Source: Dyadobacter sp. CECT 9275 (GTDB taxonomy: Bacteria > Bacteroidota > Bacteroidia > Cytophagales > Spirosomataceae). From it: a stretch of DNA of 64,000 nt. A program made the position numbers and the translations under genes. The DNA lies in NCBI RefSeq assembly GCF_907164905.1, contig NZ_CAJRAF010000002.1:434001-498000 (forward strand), read 5' to 3'. This document shows, piece by piece, positions 16,638 through 25,389 of this stretch. The stretch's first letter is position 1. Each line of letters begins with the position of its first letter. Under the pieces are notes generated by a model. That model saw only the letters and a list, made by a program, of their open reading frames with translations, searched no databases and was not told where the DNA came from.

Positions 16638-17806
16638 TTTATCACCCTGAATAGCCGTTCCCACCGAATCTTGTTCATAAAGCTGGTAGGATCCGGATCA
16701 ATAGACATCCACACAAATATGGCCTTACCGACGATATGGTCCTTAGGGACAAAACCCCAGTATCTTGAATCCGCAGAGTCATGGCGGTTGTCACCCATCA
16801 TGAAATAATAGTCCTGGCCGAAGGTGTATGCTTCAAGTTTTTTCCCTGCTTTCTTTATTTCCTGATTTTCGATGACGATGTCGTCATTGCCTTCATGGTT
16901 TTGAATGATCTCTCCGTATAGCGCTACATTTATGGGTGTTAGTGATATCTTCATGCCTTGTTTGGGTATCATCACCGGCCCATAATTATCCTTATTCCAG
17001 TCGATCAGGTCAGTTACCGGAAACAGGTAAGGCTCTTTATATCCTTTGGGAAGTATCACCGGCGAAATCCTTTTGACAAAATCATACGATTTTAGTTTCT
17101 CTATATTTGCTTCCGTTGTTTTCACGATGTAACCTGGTTCATCATTTTCCGGCAGGGTATCATTGTAGGTTTCGGTGTATTGAGAGAACGCAGTTATACC
17201 ATTTTTCCTGAATACATTAACTTCGTTCACCGTTGTGGACGTTGCTACAAAGTATTCATTCTGCATTCCCACAGGAATTTCAGAAGCCGTTCCGTTCACA
17301 ACCACACGTCCGTCACGTATTTCCAGCCGGTCACCGGCTATTGCTACACATCTTTTAATGTAATTACTCCTGAGATCCAGCGGATGCGGCTTCAGATTGG
17401 GAAGTACGGTACTGTATTTCTGATAAAGATCAGGATGTTCCACCGGCAGGTTGAATACTACAACATCTCCTCGTTTCACATCCGAAAACCCGGGCAACCG
17501 AAATTGCGGAAGTTTGATCCAGTCCAGATAGGAAGGTATCTCTGTTCCCCACACCGTTTGATGGCTTAACGGAATCTGAAGAGGTGTAACCGGCGTAGTG
17601 GTACCGTAATGGAGCCTGCTCGTGAAAAGATATTCCCCTACCAGCAGGCTGTTTTCCATTGAGGGTGTGGGGATCACAAAGGCACTGAAGAGCAGCCACC
17701 TGATGATCACTGCGGCTATTACAGCAAACAGAATGGAATCAAACCACTCCCTTACCACGGATTTCTTTTGTTTTTCTGATTTTGCGGTTAGTTCAGTTAC
17801 CGGCAT
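16634..17806 (-). CDS. lepB: Signal peptidase I, copy 1
   Basis: A 390-residue membrane-anchored serine protease that cleaves Sec and Tat signal peptides. A membrane segment lies at about residues 24-44. The catalytic Ser49 is in PTPSMENSLLVGE and the general-base Lys is in NYIKRCVAIAGDRLE. The C-terminal MGDNRHDSADSRYWG box is intact. Both copies carry a long insert of roughly 130 residues between the Lys and MGDNR boxes. This is the second copy in a tandem pair and has its own promoter behind a terminator. An extra stretch around YQKYSTVLPNLK distinguishes it from copy 2. Confidence 0.93.
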   Translation of the reverse strand: MPVTELTAKSEKQKKSVVREWFDSILFAVIAAVIIRWLLFSAFVIPTPSMENSLLVGEYLFTSRLHYGTTTPVTPLQIPLSHQTVWGTEIPSYLDWIKLPQFRLPGFSDVKRGDVVVFNLPVEHPDLYQKYSTVLPNLKPHPLDLRSNYIKRCVAIAGDRLEIRDGRVVVNGTASEIPVGMQNEYFVATSTTVNEVNVFRKNGITAFSQYTETYNDTLPENDEPGYIVKTTEANIEKLKSYDFVKRISPVILPKGYKEPYLFPVTDLIDWNKDNYGPVMIPKQGMKISLTPINVALYGEIIQNHEGNDDIVIENQEIKKAGKKLEAYTFGQDYYFMMGDNRHDSADSRYWGFVPKDHIVGKAIFVWMSIDPDPTSFMNKIRWERLFRVIK

Positions 17807-17829
17807 TGCTCGTTTGGATTAAGACCCGT

Positions 17830-17861
17830 GCAATATATAGCAATTAACTATAACACACAAA
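17830..17861 (-). promoter_or_regulatory. Candidate promoter of lepB copy 1
   Basis: On the minus strand TTTG (17861-17858) is followed after 20 bases by TATATTGC (17837-17830), one base short of TAnnTTTG. It sits in a very AT-rich gap just upstream of the start codon and downstream of the terminator of the other lepB. Confidence 0.55.
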
Positions 17862-17904
17862 CAATTATATATAATTTTATTTAATATATATACAAATCCA
17901 AAAA

Positions 17905-17927
17905 AAGGCTGCCGAATAGGCAGCCTT
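17905..17927 (-). terminator. Terminator of the parA-lepB operon
   Basis: A perfect 9-bp stem (AAGGCTGCC / GGCAGCCTT) with a 5-base loop follows the stop codon of lepB copy 2 and on the minus strand ends in a run of T. It separates the two lepB genes transcriptionally. Confidence 0.85.
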
Positions 17928-17953
17928 CCATCCATTTTCAAAATTACTACCTT

Positions 17954-19063
17954 TTAGTTGATCACCCTGAACAGACGGTTCCATCTGATCTTGTTGAAGA
18001 AACTGGTCGGTTTAGGATCAATAGACATCCAGACAAAAACTGCTTTCCCAACGATATGGTCCTTAGGTACAAAACCCCAGTACCGCGAGTCGGCCGAGTT
18101 GTGGCGGTTGTCACCCATCATAAAATAATAATCCTGTTTGAAGGTATAGGTCGTGATCGCCTTTCCTCCTACCTTGATCGCGTTATCTTCCAGTACCACA
18201 TCCTCATTTTCTTCATAATTTTTAATCACCGGGCCATACATAGCAATATTCTCCGGAGTAAGATTCACCGTAACACCTTCCTTAGGTACAGTAACCGGCC
18301 CGTAATTATCCCGGTTCCATTTGAATAACGAGGAGTTAGGATACAGCATAGGCTCACTGATATCTTTGGAGGCTTTAACGATGGTTATATTCTTAACGAA
18401 ATCATATTCCTTAAGTTTGCCAGCGATCTCGACCGTAGTCCACACCAGATAGCCCATCTGATCATTCGCGGGAATGGTGTCATTAAAAGTTTCCGTGTAA
18501 GCATTGAATTCCGAAATACCATTTTCCTTAAATACTTTTTCCTCGTTTACGGCTGTGGTGGTGGCTACAAAATATTCGTTTTCCATTCTTACCGGGTTAG
18601 GCTCTGCTTTTCCATTGGCAAACACCTGCAAATCCCTTACCTCTAGCTTATCACCGGGCAGCGCCACACATCTTTTAATATAGTTGGTCTTGAGATCAAC
18701 CGGGTGCTGCAATTCTGGCGGGTAATTAAAAACGACTACATCTCCCCGTTTCACTTCACTAAAACCGGGTAATCTGTACTGCGGCAACTGAATGGCATCC
18801 GTATAGGAGGGTATGTTGGTACCCCAGATCGTCTGGTGCGTCAGCGGAACCTGCAGCGGTGTTTTTGGCGTACGGGTACCATAATGCAGCTTGCTGACAA
18901 ACAAAAAATCTCCCACCAGCAAACTGTTTTCCATGGAAGGTGTAGGAATTGTAAACGCTTCAAAAAACAACCAGCGGATCAGCGTCGCTGCTACAACTGC
19001 AAAAAGGATGGAATCAAACCATTCCCTAACCGGGGATTTTTTATTTTTGGAAGATGTTGTCAT
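17954..19063 (-). CDS. lepB: Signal peptidase I, copy 2
   Basis: A 369-residue paralogue of the adjacent signal peptidase. Ser43 lies in PTPSMENSLLVGD after a membrane helix at about 18-38; the Lys is in NYIKRCVALPGDKLE, and MGDNRHNSADSRYWG is intact. Large parts of the two copies can be aligned by eye, including KEWFDSILFAV-like and FVPKDHIVGKA segments, so this is a tandem duplication. This copy is last in the run parA-parB-DUF5683-dapB-lepB, 49 bases after dapB, and is probably the ancestral one because that order recurs in related genomes. Confidence 0.94.
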   Translation of the reverse strand: MTTSSKNKKSPVREWFDSILFAVVAATLIRWLFFEAFTIPTPSMENSLLVGDFLFVSKLHYGTRTPKTPLQVPLTHQTIWGTNIPSYTDAIQLPQYRLPGFSEVKRGDVVVFNYPPELQHPVDLKTNYIKRCVALPGDKLEVRDLQVFANGKAEPNPVRMENEYFVATTTAVNEEKVFKENGISEFNAYTETFNDTIPANDQMGYLVWTTVEIAGKLKEYDFVKNITIVKASKDISEPMLYPNSSLFKWNRDNYGPVTVPKEGVTVNLTPENIAMYGPVIKNYEENEDVVLEDNAIKVGGKAITTYTFKQDYYFMMGDNRHNSADSRYWGFVPKDHIVGKAVFVWMSIDPKPTSFFNKIRWNRLFRVIN

Positions 19064-19112
19064 GGAGGAAGTACTCTTTTCTATTGCGATTAAAAACTGA
19101 TACTAAATAATT

Positions 19113-19835
19113 CTACTGGTCAAGGTCCTTCAACAGATCATCCATCCCGAAGACGCCCGATTTCCCTTTCAGCCATTCCGCCGACACCACCGCGCCCAAT
19201 GCAAAACCAGTCCTGTTATGTGCTATATGTGAAATTTCGATGGTATCCACATCGGAGTCATACCGCACGATGTGTGTTCCGGGAACCTCTCCCTCACGCA
19301 AGGCCTTGATAGGCAAAAAACCTTCCTGACCATCGGGTTCAAGTTTCCATCCGCTAAGGTTCCCTGCTTCTGCAATAACTCCCTCAGCGAGGGTAATAGC
19401 CGTTCCGCTGGGTGCATCCAGCTTATGAATGTGGTGAACTTCCGTCATCGAGGTTTGGTAATGCTGTCCGTTCATTAACTTTGCCAGCAGACGATTAAGG
19501 CGGAAGAAAATGTTAACACCGATACTATAATTGGAGGCATAAAAGAATGCGCCGCCTTTTTCTTTGCAGAGTGCCTCCACTTCGGAGCGGTGTTCCAGCC
19601 AGCCGGTGGTACCACTCACGACCGGCCATCCTCTTTTGAGGCAGTAGGATATATTTCCAAAAGCTGCTTCGGGTGAGCTGAACTCAATGGCAACATCTAC
19701 ATCACCGGCCTGGAGGCCGTCCATATCAGATTTGTTTTGAACGTCAATTCTTCCTGCTATTGTATGGCCTCTTTCTACGGCTATTTTTTCAATCGTTTTA
19801 CCCATTTTGCCATAGCCGAGCAATAATATATTCAT
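19113..19835 (-). CDS. dapB: 4-hydroxy-tetrahydrodipicolinate reductase
   Basis: A 240-residue NAD(P)H-dependent reductase of the lysine/diaminopimelate pathway. The dinucleotide-binding motif is LLLGYGKMGKTIE at about 3-16. The DapB signature EVHHIHKLDAPSGTA carries the catalytic His pair and substrate-binding Lys. It is shorter than the E. coli enzyme (273), as is common in Bacteroidota. The start ATG at 19835 lies 30 bases after the DUF5683 stop, and the product feeds cell wall synthesis, consistent with its company of secretion and segregation genes. Confidence 0.95.
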   Translation of the reverse strand: MNILLLGYGKMGKTIEKIAVERGHTIAGRIDVQNKSDMDGLQAGDVDVAIEFSSPEAAFGNISYCLKRGWPVVSGTTGWLEHRSEVEALCKEKGGAFFYASNYSIGVNIFFRLNRLLAKLMNGQHYQTSMTEVHHIHKLDAPSGTAITLAEGVIAEAGNLSGWKLEPDGQEGFLPIKALREGEVPGTHIVRYDSDVDTIEISHIAHNRTGFALGAVVSAEWLKGKSGVFGMDDLLKDLDQ

Positions 19836-19865
19836 TTAAAATCGTTTATAAATTAGAAATTTCAT

Positions 19866-20564
19866 TTACTTAAAATTAAAAACCAGCTTTAATCCGGGCG
19901 CCGGCTGCCTCATCATAGGCTGCTGGATCTTTGGCTCCACGTGCATACTGATGTCGTCTGTGAGATCAAAGGTTTTCAAATGCGCCGCTACATTTGTTTC
20001 TATAATTGTAAGGCCGTAAATCAGTACAGCTACCACGATAGAAAGATTTTTATTTCTCCGCCAGTAATTCTTCCCTCTTTTTACCTGATCCAGATTTCCC
20101 TGTTTATATTCACTGCTGGTAGCAAACAGATTCCTGATTCTTACCGTCCTGGTTGAGTCCGAGGTAATTCCCGGAAGTACCTGACCGTAAGTAGGGCTGT
20201 CTTTGTTCAGATCGTAAAAGCTCTTATAGGCCGAGAGATAGTCGTTATACTTGATACTATTCAAATGAAAGGCATATAACCCTCCCCCTATACCCAGATA
20301 AATAATGGGTAGCTTCCAGTAATCCCTGTTATAGATCTGCCCGCCTCCGGGTATCAGCGCCAAAAGTGTAGCGGTCCTGGGAACCGGTACAAACTTCTTT
20401 GCCTTATTGAGGTTCACCACCGAGTCCGGAACAAGTCCTGCCAAACTATCCGCTGTGATAACCCGAACCGGTTTTCCTTTTACCGAATCACTACTGATCA
20501 CCTGCGCACGGCTAACATGAGCCAACAGGATTACACAACAACCTAACCAAAACCAAGTTTTCAA
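19866..20564 (-). CDS. DUF5683 membrane protein
   Basis: A 232-residue exported protein with the signal peptide KTWFWLGCCVILLAHVSRAQ. The DUF5683 core starts at ATLLALIPGGGQIYNRDYWK, followed by hydrophobic segments at about 85-105 and 175-190. The GGGQIYNRDYWKLP phrase is characteristic. Function is unknown. The start is TTG at 20564-20562, which overlaps the parB stop codon as TTGA; any later start would lose the signal peptide, so translational coupling with parB is likely. The position between parB and dapB is conserved among related bacteria (from memory). Confidence 0.85.
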   Translation of the reverse strand: MKTWFWLGCCVILLAHVSRAQVISSDSVKGKPVRVITADSLAGLVPDSVVNLNKAKKFVPVPRTATLLALIPGGGQIYNRDYWKLPIIYLGIGGGLYAFHLNSIKYNDYLSAYKSFYDLNKDSPTYGQVLPGITSDSTRTVRIRNLFATSSEYKQGNLDQVKRGKNYWRRNKNLSIVVAVLIYGLTIIETNVAAHLKTFDLTDDISMHVEPKIQQPMMRQPAPGLKLVFNFK

Positions 20565-21487
20565 GTCTTTACTTCAAATTTCAATGTTTCCAAAATCCTT
20601 TTCAGTTCGTCCTGGGAAGCGAACGGGATTTTTATCTCCCCTTTGTGTTCTGTATCGCTTTTAACCGAGACCTTAGCCCCGAAATACGAGGATAATTGGA
20701 ACTGTAACGACTTTATTTCCTGATTAATTGTTGGTTTCTTGACAGTCTCAGAAGGCTGATTGGACATCATTCCCAGCTTTCTGACCTCCTCTTCCACTTT
20801 TCGGACCGACCAGCCCTCTTCAATTATTTTGTTAAAAATCTTTAATTGGCTCTGATCGCTGTTAATTGTAATGATCGCACGGGCATGTCCCATGCTTATT
20901 TTATTGTCCCGAAGCGCTGCCTGGATAACCGGCGGAAGCTTCAACAGACGGATATAGTTGTTAACCGTTGTTCTGTTTTTACCTACGCGTACTCCCAGCT
21001 CTTCCTGTTTCAGATTACATTCCAGGATCAGCCGCTGATAACTCAAGGCTATTTCAATAGAGTTAAGATTTTCGCGCTGAATATTTTCGATGAGCGCCAT
21101 TTCCAGCATCTGCTGGTCATTGGCCGTTCTGATATAGGCCGGAATCCGCGCCATTCCTATGGACCGGGAGGCCTGGAGCCTTCTTTCTCCTGATATCAGC
21201 TGATACTGATCTACTGCCAACTGCCTTACCGTAATGGGCTGGATAATCCCCTGTACCCGGATAGAATCCGCAAGTTCCATCAGTGCCTCCTGATCAAACT
21301 TGGTTCTGGGCTGATAGGGATTCGCCTCTATCCTGTCCAGCTCAATTTCATTCATGGTACCAATTCCTTCCTGCGACGACTGCCTGGCATTGGCGCGTGG
21401 TGTATTTACTTTTTCCGAATCCTGCAAAAGGGCTCCTAACCCTCTGCCCAAGCCGGTCATTCTTTTGTTTTTGTTGATATTATCCAT
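20561..21487 (-). CDS. parB: Chromosome partitioning protein ParB
   Basis: A 308-residue DNA-binding CTPase-type clamp that loads at parS and helps segregate origins. The N-terminus has MTGLGRGLGALL. The ParB/Srx domain shows NPYQPRTKFD and LISGERRLQASR, followed by the box with IENIQRENLNSIEIA. The helix-turn-helix region contains LGVRVGKNRTTVNNYIRLLK. The C-terminal dimerisation part ends at ILETLKFEVKT. It starts 30 bases after parA and overlaps the next gene by 4 bases. Confidence 0.96.
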   Translation of the reverse strand: MDNINKNKRMTGLGRGLGALLQDSEKVNTPRANARQSSQEGIGTMNEIELDRIEANPYQPRTKFDQEALMELADSIRVQGIIQPITVRQLAVDQYQLISGERRLQASRSIGMARIPAYIRTANDQQMLEMALIENIQRENLNSIEIALSYQRLILECNLKQEELGVRVGKNRTTVNNYIRLLKLPPVIQAALRDNKISMGHARAIITINSDQSQLKIFNKIIEEGWSVRKVEEEVRKLGMMSNQPSETVKKPTINQEIKSLQFQLSSYFGAKVSVKSDTEHKGEIKIPFASQDELKRILETLKFEVKT

Positions 21488-21517
21488 CAGGTGAGTCTTG
21501 CAATCCAGTAATCAGTG

Positions 21518-22315
21518 TCAGTTCACGCCCATTTGCTTATCAGACGATAATAGTCCGTTCTTTTCCAGAATTTCTCTGGCAAGATTCAAGTAACTCACAG
21601 CTCCCTTGCTTTCCGCATCCTGCGCCATCACCGGTATGCCATAACTCGGTGCTTCGCTGATCCTTACATTCCGCGGAATGATGGTGTTAAAAACCAGTGA
21701 CTGAAAATGATTGGTCACCTCGGTTACTACCTGGTTGGACAACCTCAGGCGCAGGTCGTACATCGTCAGCAAAATCCCCTCAATGATGAGTTCAGTATTA
21801 AGCCTCGACTGGATAATGGTGATTGTATTCAACAGCTTGCCTAAGCCTTCCAAAGCGAAATATTCACATTGTACCGGAATAATGACCGAATCTGCCGCAG
21901 TAAGGCTGTTAATAGTGATAAGCCCCAGGGAAGGTGAGCAGTCAATCACAATGAAGTCGTACTGCTGCCTGACTTCCGTAATAGCAGCTTTCATCCTGTG
22001 CTCTCTGTCTTTCAGGTTGATCATCTCTATTTCCGCGCCAACCAGGTCTATATGAGACGGAATCAGATGGAGATTGGGAAAATCCGTTTCAAGGATAATA
22101 TCACCAGTTTCCACCTCTTCGATCATACATTCGTAAATGCTGTTCTGCATTTCCTGGGGATTAAATCCAAGGCCTGACGTAGAATTTGCCTGAGGGTCGG
22201 CATCAATAATAAGCGTGCGGAATTCGAGTGCAGCCAAACTCGCCGCAAGGTTAATAGCGGTTGTTGTTTTACCAACTCCCCCTTTTTGGTTTGCAATTGC
22301 AATTACTTTGCCCAT
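21518..22315 (-). CDS. parA: Chromosome partitioning ATPase ParA (Soj)
   Basis: A 265-residue deviant-Walker ATPase that works with ParB on the nucleoid. The P-loop is KGGVGKTTTAINLA at residues 11-24 with both signature lysines, Walker A' is IIDADPQANST, and Walker B is FIVIDCSPSLG. The length is typical of chromosomal Soj proteins without an N-terminal HTH. It heads the run parA-parB-DUF5683-dapB-lepB on the minus strand. Proximity to parS and the replication origin is usual for chromosomal parAB, but no origin features were recognised in this window. Confidence 0.96.
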   Translation of the reverse strand: MGKVIAIANQKGGVGKTTTAINLAASLAALEFRTLIIDADPQANSTSGLGFNPQEMQNSIYECMIEEVETGDIILETDFPNLHLIPSHIDLVGAEIEMINLKDREHRMKAAITEVRQQYDFIVIDCSPSLGLITINSLTAADSVIIPVQCEYFALEGLGKLLNTITIIQSRLNTELIIEGILLTMYDLRLRLSNQVVTEVTNHFQSLVFNTIIPRNVRISEAPSYGIPVMAQDAESKGAVSYLNLAREILEKNGLLSSDKQMGVN

Positions 22316-22372
22316 GTATTGTTTGAGTTACCAATGCCAAATTTCAGCTATTCATCCCAATTCACCAAAAAA

Positions 22373-22482
22373 TGTTCCACGCTCTTTGGTATTATCTCTA
22401 TAATACACTGTATAACAATATATTAAACTATATTATTATTTGTTAAAATTTGGATAGCGTATAAAAATGTGCATGTTTCACG
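22373..22482 (+). promoter_or_regulatory. Two parS-like half sites upstream of parA
   Basis: TGTTCCACG at 22373-22381 and TGTTTCACG at 22474-22482 each match the left half of the parS palindrome TGTTTCACGTGAAACA, in the same orientation. Neither continues into the right half. They may be weak ParB contacts or chance. Confidence 0.25.
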
Positions 22483-23500
22483 CCCACACTTCCGTACCTT
22501 CCGTACAATTTTTGCACATTTCAATTTCGGAACGTGACCGGATAAGCGATGCCCGGAAATCGGTATATTTCTTTCCCTTCCAGAGTTTGGTGAAAGTTTC
22601 CTGCTTCATATCTCCGAGTTTATATTCCGCATCCTTATCAAAACAGCAGGGTACCACTGCCCCATCCCAGGTAATAACACAGGAATGCCACATTTTCCAG
22701 CAATGGTCAACAAACTTATTTTTTATGGCAAACCTTCCGTCTTCAGCCTTTTTGTAGCGCGAATATTTGTCAATGGTCGGGATCAGTTCCGAACCGTCTT
22801 CGTAGTCATAAATCTGGGCGGTCTTTAAACCTACCTCATCCACACCCAGTTCCTCTGCCAACCGCTTTACGTCCTCAATCTGATGTTCGTTAGGCTTCAC
22901 TACCAGAAACTGAAAGATAACATGAGGCGTACTGGATTTGAGCTCCTTTTTCCACTTTACAATATTGCGGGTTCCTTCCAGTACCTTTTCCAGATTTCCA
23001 CCAATCCGGTACTGCTGGTAGACGTCCTGCGTGGTACCATCAATGGAAATAATGAGCCTGTCCAGCCCCGACTCCACTGTTTTCCGTGCTTTTTCATCCG
23101 TAAGATAATGGCCATTGGTGGATGTGGCGGTATAAATACCCTTCTGACTGGCATATTTTACCAGTTCAAAAAATTTGGGGTGCAGGTATGGTTCTCCCTG
23201 AAAATAAAAGATAAGATACAACAAGGTATCTGCTAGTTCGTCAATGGTCCGCTTGTAAAGCTTCTCCTCCATCATACCCGTCGGGCGGGTGAACGACCGT
23301 AAACCACTAGGACACTCCGGACAACGCAGATTACAGGAAGTTGTTGGTTCAAATGAAATGGCCAGCGGCATTCCCCAATGCACCGGCCTTTTCGTTATTT
23401 TGGAATAAAAGTAACTCCCAAGTATCTGAATGGCGTTTAAGGCACGTTTTGGAGTAACCTTTGACATCAGGTTCAGACCATCCTTAAAATTTTTATTCAT
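22478..23500 (-). CDS. Radical SAM / SPASM domain protein
   Basis: A 340-residue iron-sulfur enzyme. The radical SAM cluster motif is CNLRCPEC at 56-63 (Cys56, Cys60, Cys63), preceded by ISFEPTTS. A C-terminal SPASM region has Cys residues in HCWKMWHSCV, VVPCCFDKD and MCKNC that could hold auxiliary clusters. This layout occurs in peptide-modifying and anaerobic sulfatase-maturing enzymes, but no peptide precursor or sulfatase gene lies nearby, so the substrate is unknown. The SPASM region with a D-x-LGDM/KLGD segment is normal for the family. It is separate from the Lrp gene by 74 bases. Confidence 0.85.
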   Translation of the reverse strand: MNKNFKDGLNLMSKVTPKRALNAIQILGSYFYSKITKRPVHWGMPLAISFEPTTSCNLRCPECPSGLRSFTRPTGMMEEKLYKRTIDELADTLLYLIFYFQGEPYLHPKFFELVKYASQKGIYTATSTNGHYLTDEKARKTVESGLDRLIISIDGTTQDVYQQYRIGGNLEKVLEGTRNIVKWKKELKSSTPHVIFQFLVVKPNEHQIEDVKRLAEELGVDEVGLKTAQIYDYEDGSELIPTIDKYSRYKKAEDGRFAIKNKFVDHCWKMWHSCVITWDGAVVPCCFDKDAEYKLGDMKQETFTKLWKGKKYTDFRASLIRSRSEIEMCKNCTEGTEVWA

Positions 23501-23574
23501 CGGTTCTGGCTATTAGCTATCTGCCATTGGTTGAGCTGCAAATAGCTGGTTTACAACAGTTACCCTATCAAAAA

Positions 23575-24036
23575 TCAGCCTACTGAAATAGCAGTGCTGT
23601 ACTTAATTTCTGATATCACAAAGTAACTGCTAATGTGTAACACACTTTTGAGTGCAGAAAGTTTATGCTGGTAAAATTGATTATACGCCTCCCCATCCTC
23701 CACAATCACCTTCAGCATGTAGTCAAAATTACCGGAAACAACCGAACATTCAAGTACCTCCTCCATTTCACCTATCGCCTGATTGAAATCTTCGAAACTC
23801 TCTTTCCGCTGTTTATCCAAAGTTACGTTACAATACACCACCAACGATTTACCTAATTTCCGGCGATTCAGCAGGCCCACATACTTCTCTATAAAACCTT
23901 CCCGTTCCAGCTTCCTGATCCGCTCATGAACAGGCGTTACTGAAAGGTTGATTTTTCCGGCTATCTCCTTTATTGTCAGATGCGCATTCTGCTGAATCAA
24001 ATTCAAAATCTGTTTGTCCGTTGTATCGGGCTGCAT
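23575..24036 (-). CDS. Lrp/AsnC family transcriptional regulator
   Basis: A 153-residue regulator. The ATG at 24036-24034 (MQPDTTDKQILNLIQ) fits the family better than an upstream GTG at 24060. The winged helix spans about residues 5-60 (LTIKEIAGKINLSVTPVHER, then IRKLEREGFIEKY). The RAM ligand-binding and oligomerisation domain follows, with VLECSVVSGNFDYML. These proteins typically sense an amino acid. It is divergent from alanine dehydrogenase across a 180-base gap, which suggests that it controls ald in response to alanine, as in other bacteria. Confidence 0.93.
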   Translation of the reverse strand: MQPDTTDKQILNLIQQNAHLTIKEIAGKINLSVTPVHERIRKLEREGFIEKYVGLLNRRKLGKSLVVYCNVTLDKQRKESFEDFNQAIGEMEEVLECSVVSGNFDYMLKVIVEDGEAYNQFYQHKLSALKSVLHISSYFVISEIKYSTAISVG

Positions 24037-24216
24037 AAAGTTTTTTTTATTATCCGTCACTGAATTTCAGTTAACAAAAAGGATATTTTTCTTTCAAAGA
24101 AATCAAAAATAGTTTTGTTTTCCATTAATTAGGTATCTGTCAGTATATTTTTTTAGGCCCGTGTAATTTCGCAGATAATAAGCTTTAAAATTCCATCACC
24201 TTAATATTCCAAACCT

Positions 24217-25329
24217 ATGATCATCGGCGTACCGAAGGAAATCAAAAACAATGAAAACCGGGTGGCTGTTACCCCGGCCGGAATCACAGAATTCCGTAAG
24301 CATGGACATACCGTGTATGTGCAGACAGATGCAGGCAAAGGCAGCGGTTTCACCGACAGCCAATATACTGAGGCCGGCGCAATCATACTCTCGAGCATTG
24401 AAGAGGTGTACGCCATTGCTGAAATGATCATCAAAGTAAAAGAGCCTATTGCCAGCGAATACAACCTCATCAAAGAAAACCAGCTCCTTTTCACATATTT
24501 CCACTTCGCTTCTTCCGAACCGCTTACCCAAGCCATGATCGCACGGAAGGCCATTTGCCTGGCCTACGAAACCGTTGAAAAATCAGACCGAAGCCTTCCC
24601 CTTTTAATTCCGATGAGCGAAGTAGCGGGCAGGATGGCCGTACAGGAAGGTGCCAAATACCTTGAAAAACCGATGGGCGGATTTGGTATATTACTGGGTG
24701 GTGTGGCTGGTGTGAAACCCGCCAATGTGCTGGTGCTGGGAGGTGGGATTGTGGGTACCCAGGCTGCAAAAATGGCCGCGGGACTGGGCGCCAATGTGAC
24801 CATTGCCGACATCAATTTACAAAGGCTGCGTTACCTGGAAGACATCATGCCAGCCAATGTTGATACCGTCATTTCCAATGAATATAACATCCGTGATCTC
24901 ATCAAAAGTACCAACCTCATCATTGGCGGGGTACTGATTCCCGGCGCAAAAGCTCCTTCCCTGATCACCAGAGATATGCTCAAACTCATGAAACCCGGAA
25001 CCGTAATGGTGGATGTAGCCATTGACCAGGGCGGATGTTTTGAGACTTCCCACGCAACCACACACGAAGATCCTATCTATGAAGTGGACGGAGTAGTGCA
25101 CTACTGCGTTGCCAACATGCCCGGTGCCGTTCCATATACTTCCACACTGGCACTCACAAACGCAACCTTACCTTACGCACTTCTTTTAGCAGATAAAGGC
25201 TGGCAGGCTGCTTGCCAGAGCAATGAAGAACTAAAAAAAGGGTTGAACATCGTAAAGGGAAACATCGTATTCAAAGGTGTTTCAGACGCTTGGAAACTAC
25301 CCTATACCGACGTCAACAGTATCTTTTGA
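24217..25329 (+). CDS. ald: Alanine dehydrogenase
   Basis: A 370-residue NAD-dependent enzyme interconverting L-alanine with pyruvate and ammonia. The N-terminus MIIGVPKEIKNNENRVAVTP is diagnostic. The substrate region is in VKEPIASEY and LFTYFHFAS. The NAD-binding Rossmann segment is VLGGGIVGTQAAKMA. The later segments VDVAIDQGGCFETS and VANMPGAVPYTSTLAL are conserved. Length matches the hexameric family. The divergent Lrp/AsnC gene is the likely regulator, and a long hairpin ends the transcript. Confidence 0.96.
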   Translation: MIIGVPKEIKNNENRVAVTPAGITEFRKHGHTVYVQTDAGKGSGFTDSQYTEAGAIILSSIEEVYAIAEMIIKVKEPIASEYNLIKENQLLFTYFHFASSEPLTQAMIARKAICLAYETVEKSDRSLPLLIPMSEVAGRMAVQEGAKYLEKPMGGFGILLGGVAGVKPANVLVLGGGIVGTQAAKMAAGLGANVTIADINLQRLRYLEDIMPANVDTVISNEYNIRDLIKSTNLIIGGVLIPGAKAPSLITRDMLKLMKPGTVMVDVAIDQGGCFETSHATTHEDPIYEVDGVVHYCVANMPGAVPYTSTLALTNATLPYALLLADKGWQAACQSNEELKKGLNIVKGNIVFKGVSDAWKLPYTDVNSIF

Positions 25330-25340
25330 AGTCAAGAAAA

Positions 25341-25382
25341 GGAAAGCCTGAGCGATTCGTGCACGAAATGCTCAGGCTTTCC
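25341..25382 (+). terminator. Strong terminator after ald
   Basis: A 13-bp outer stem (GGAAAGCCTGAGC / GCTCAGGCTTTCC) encloses an inner palindrome TTCGTGCACGAA. It lies between the convergent ald and porin-like genes and could serve both, although no long T-run follows on the plus strand. Confidence 0.75.
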
Positions 25383-25389
25383 CGCTTCA

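Noticed and set aside
22467..22490. Full parS palindrome at the radical SAM/parA junction
   Set aside because: Only the left half TGTTTCACG matches; the right half is CCCACAC instead of TGAAACA.
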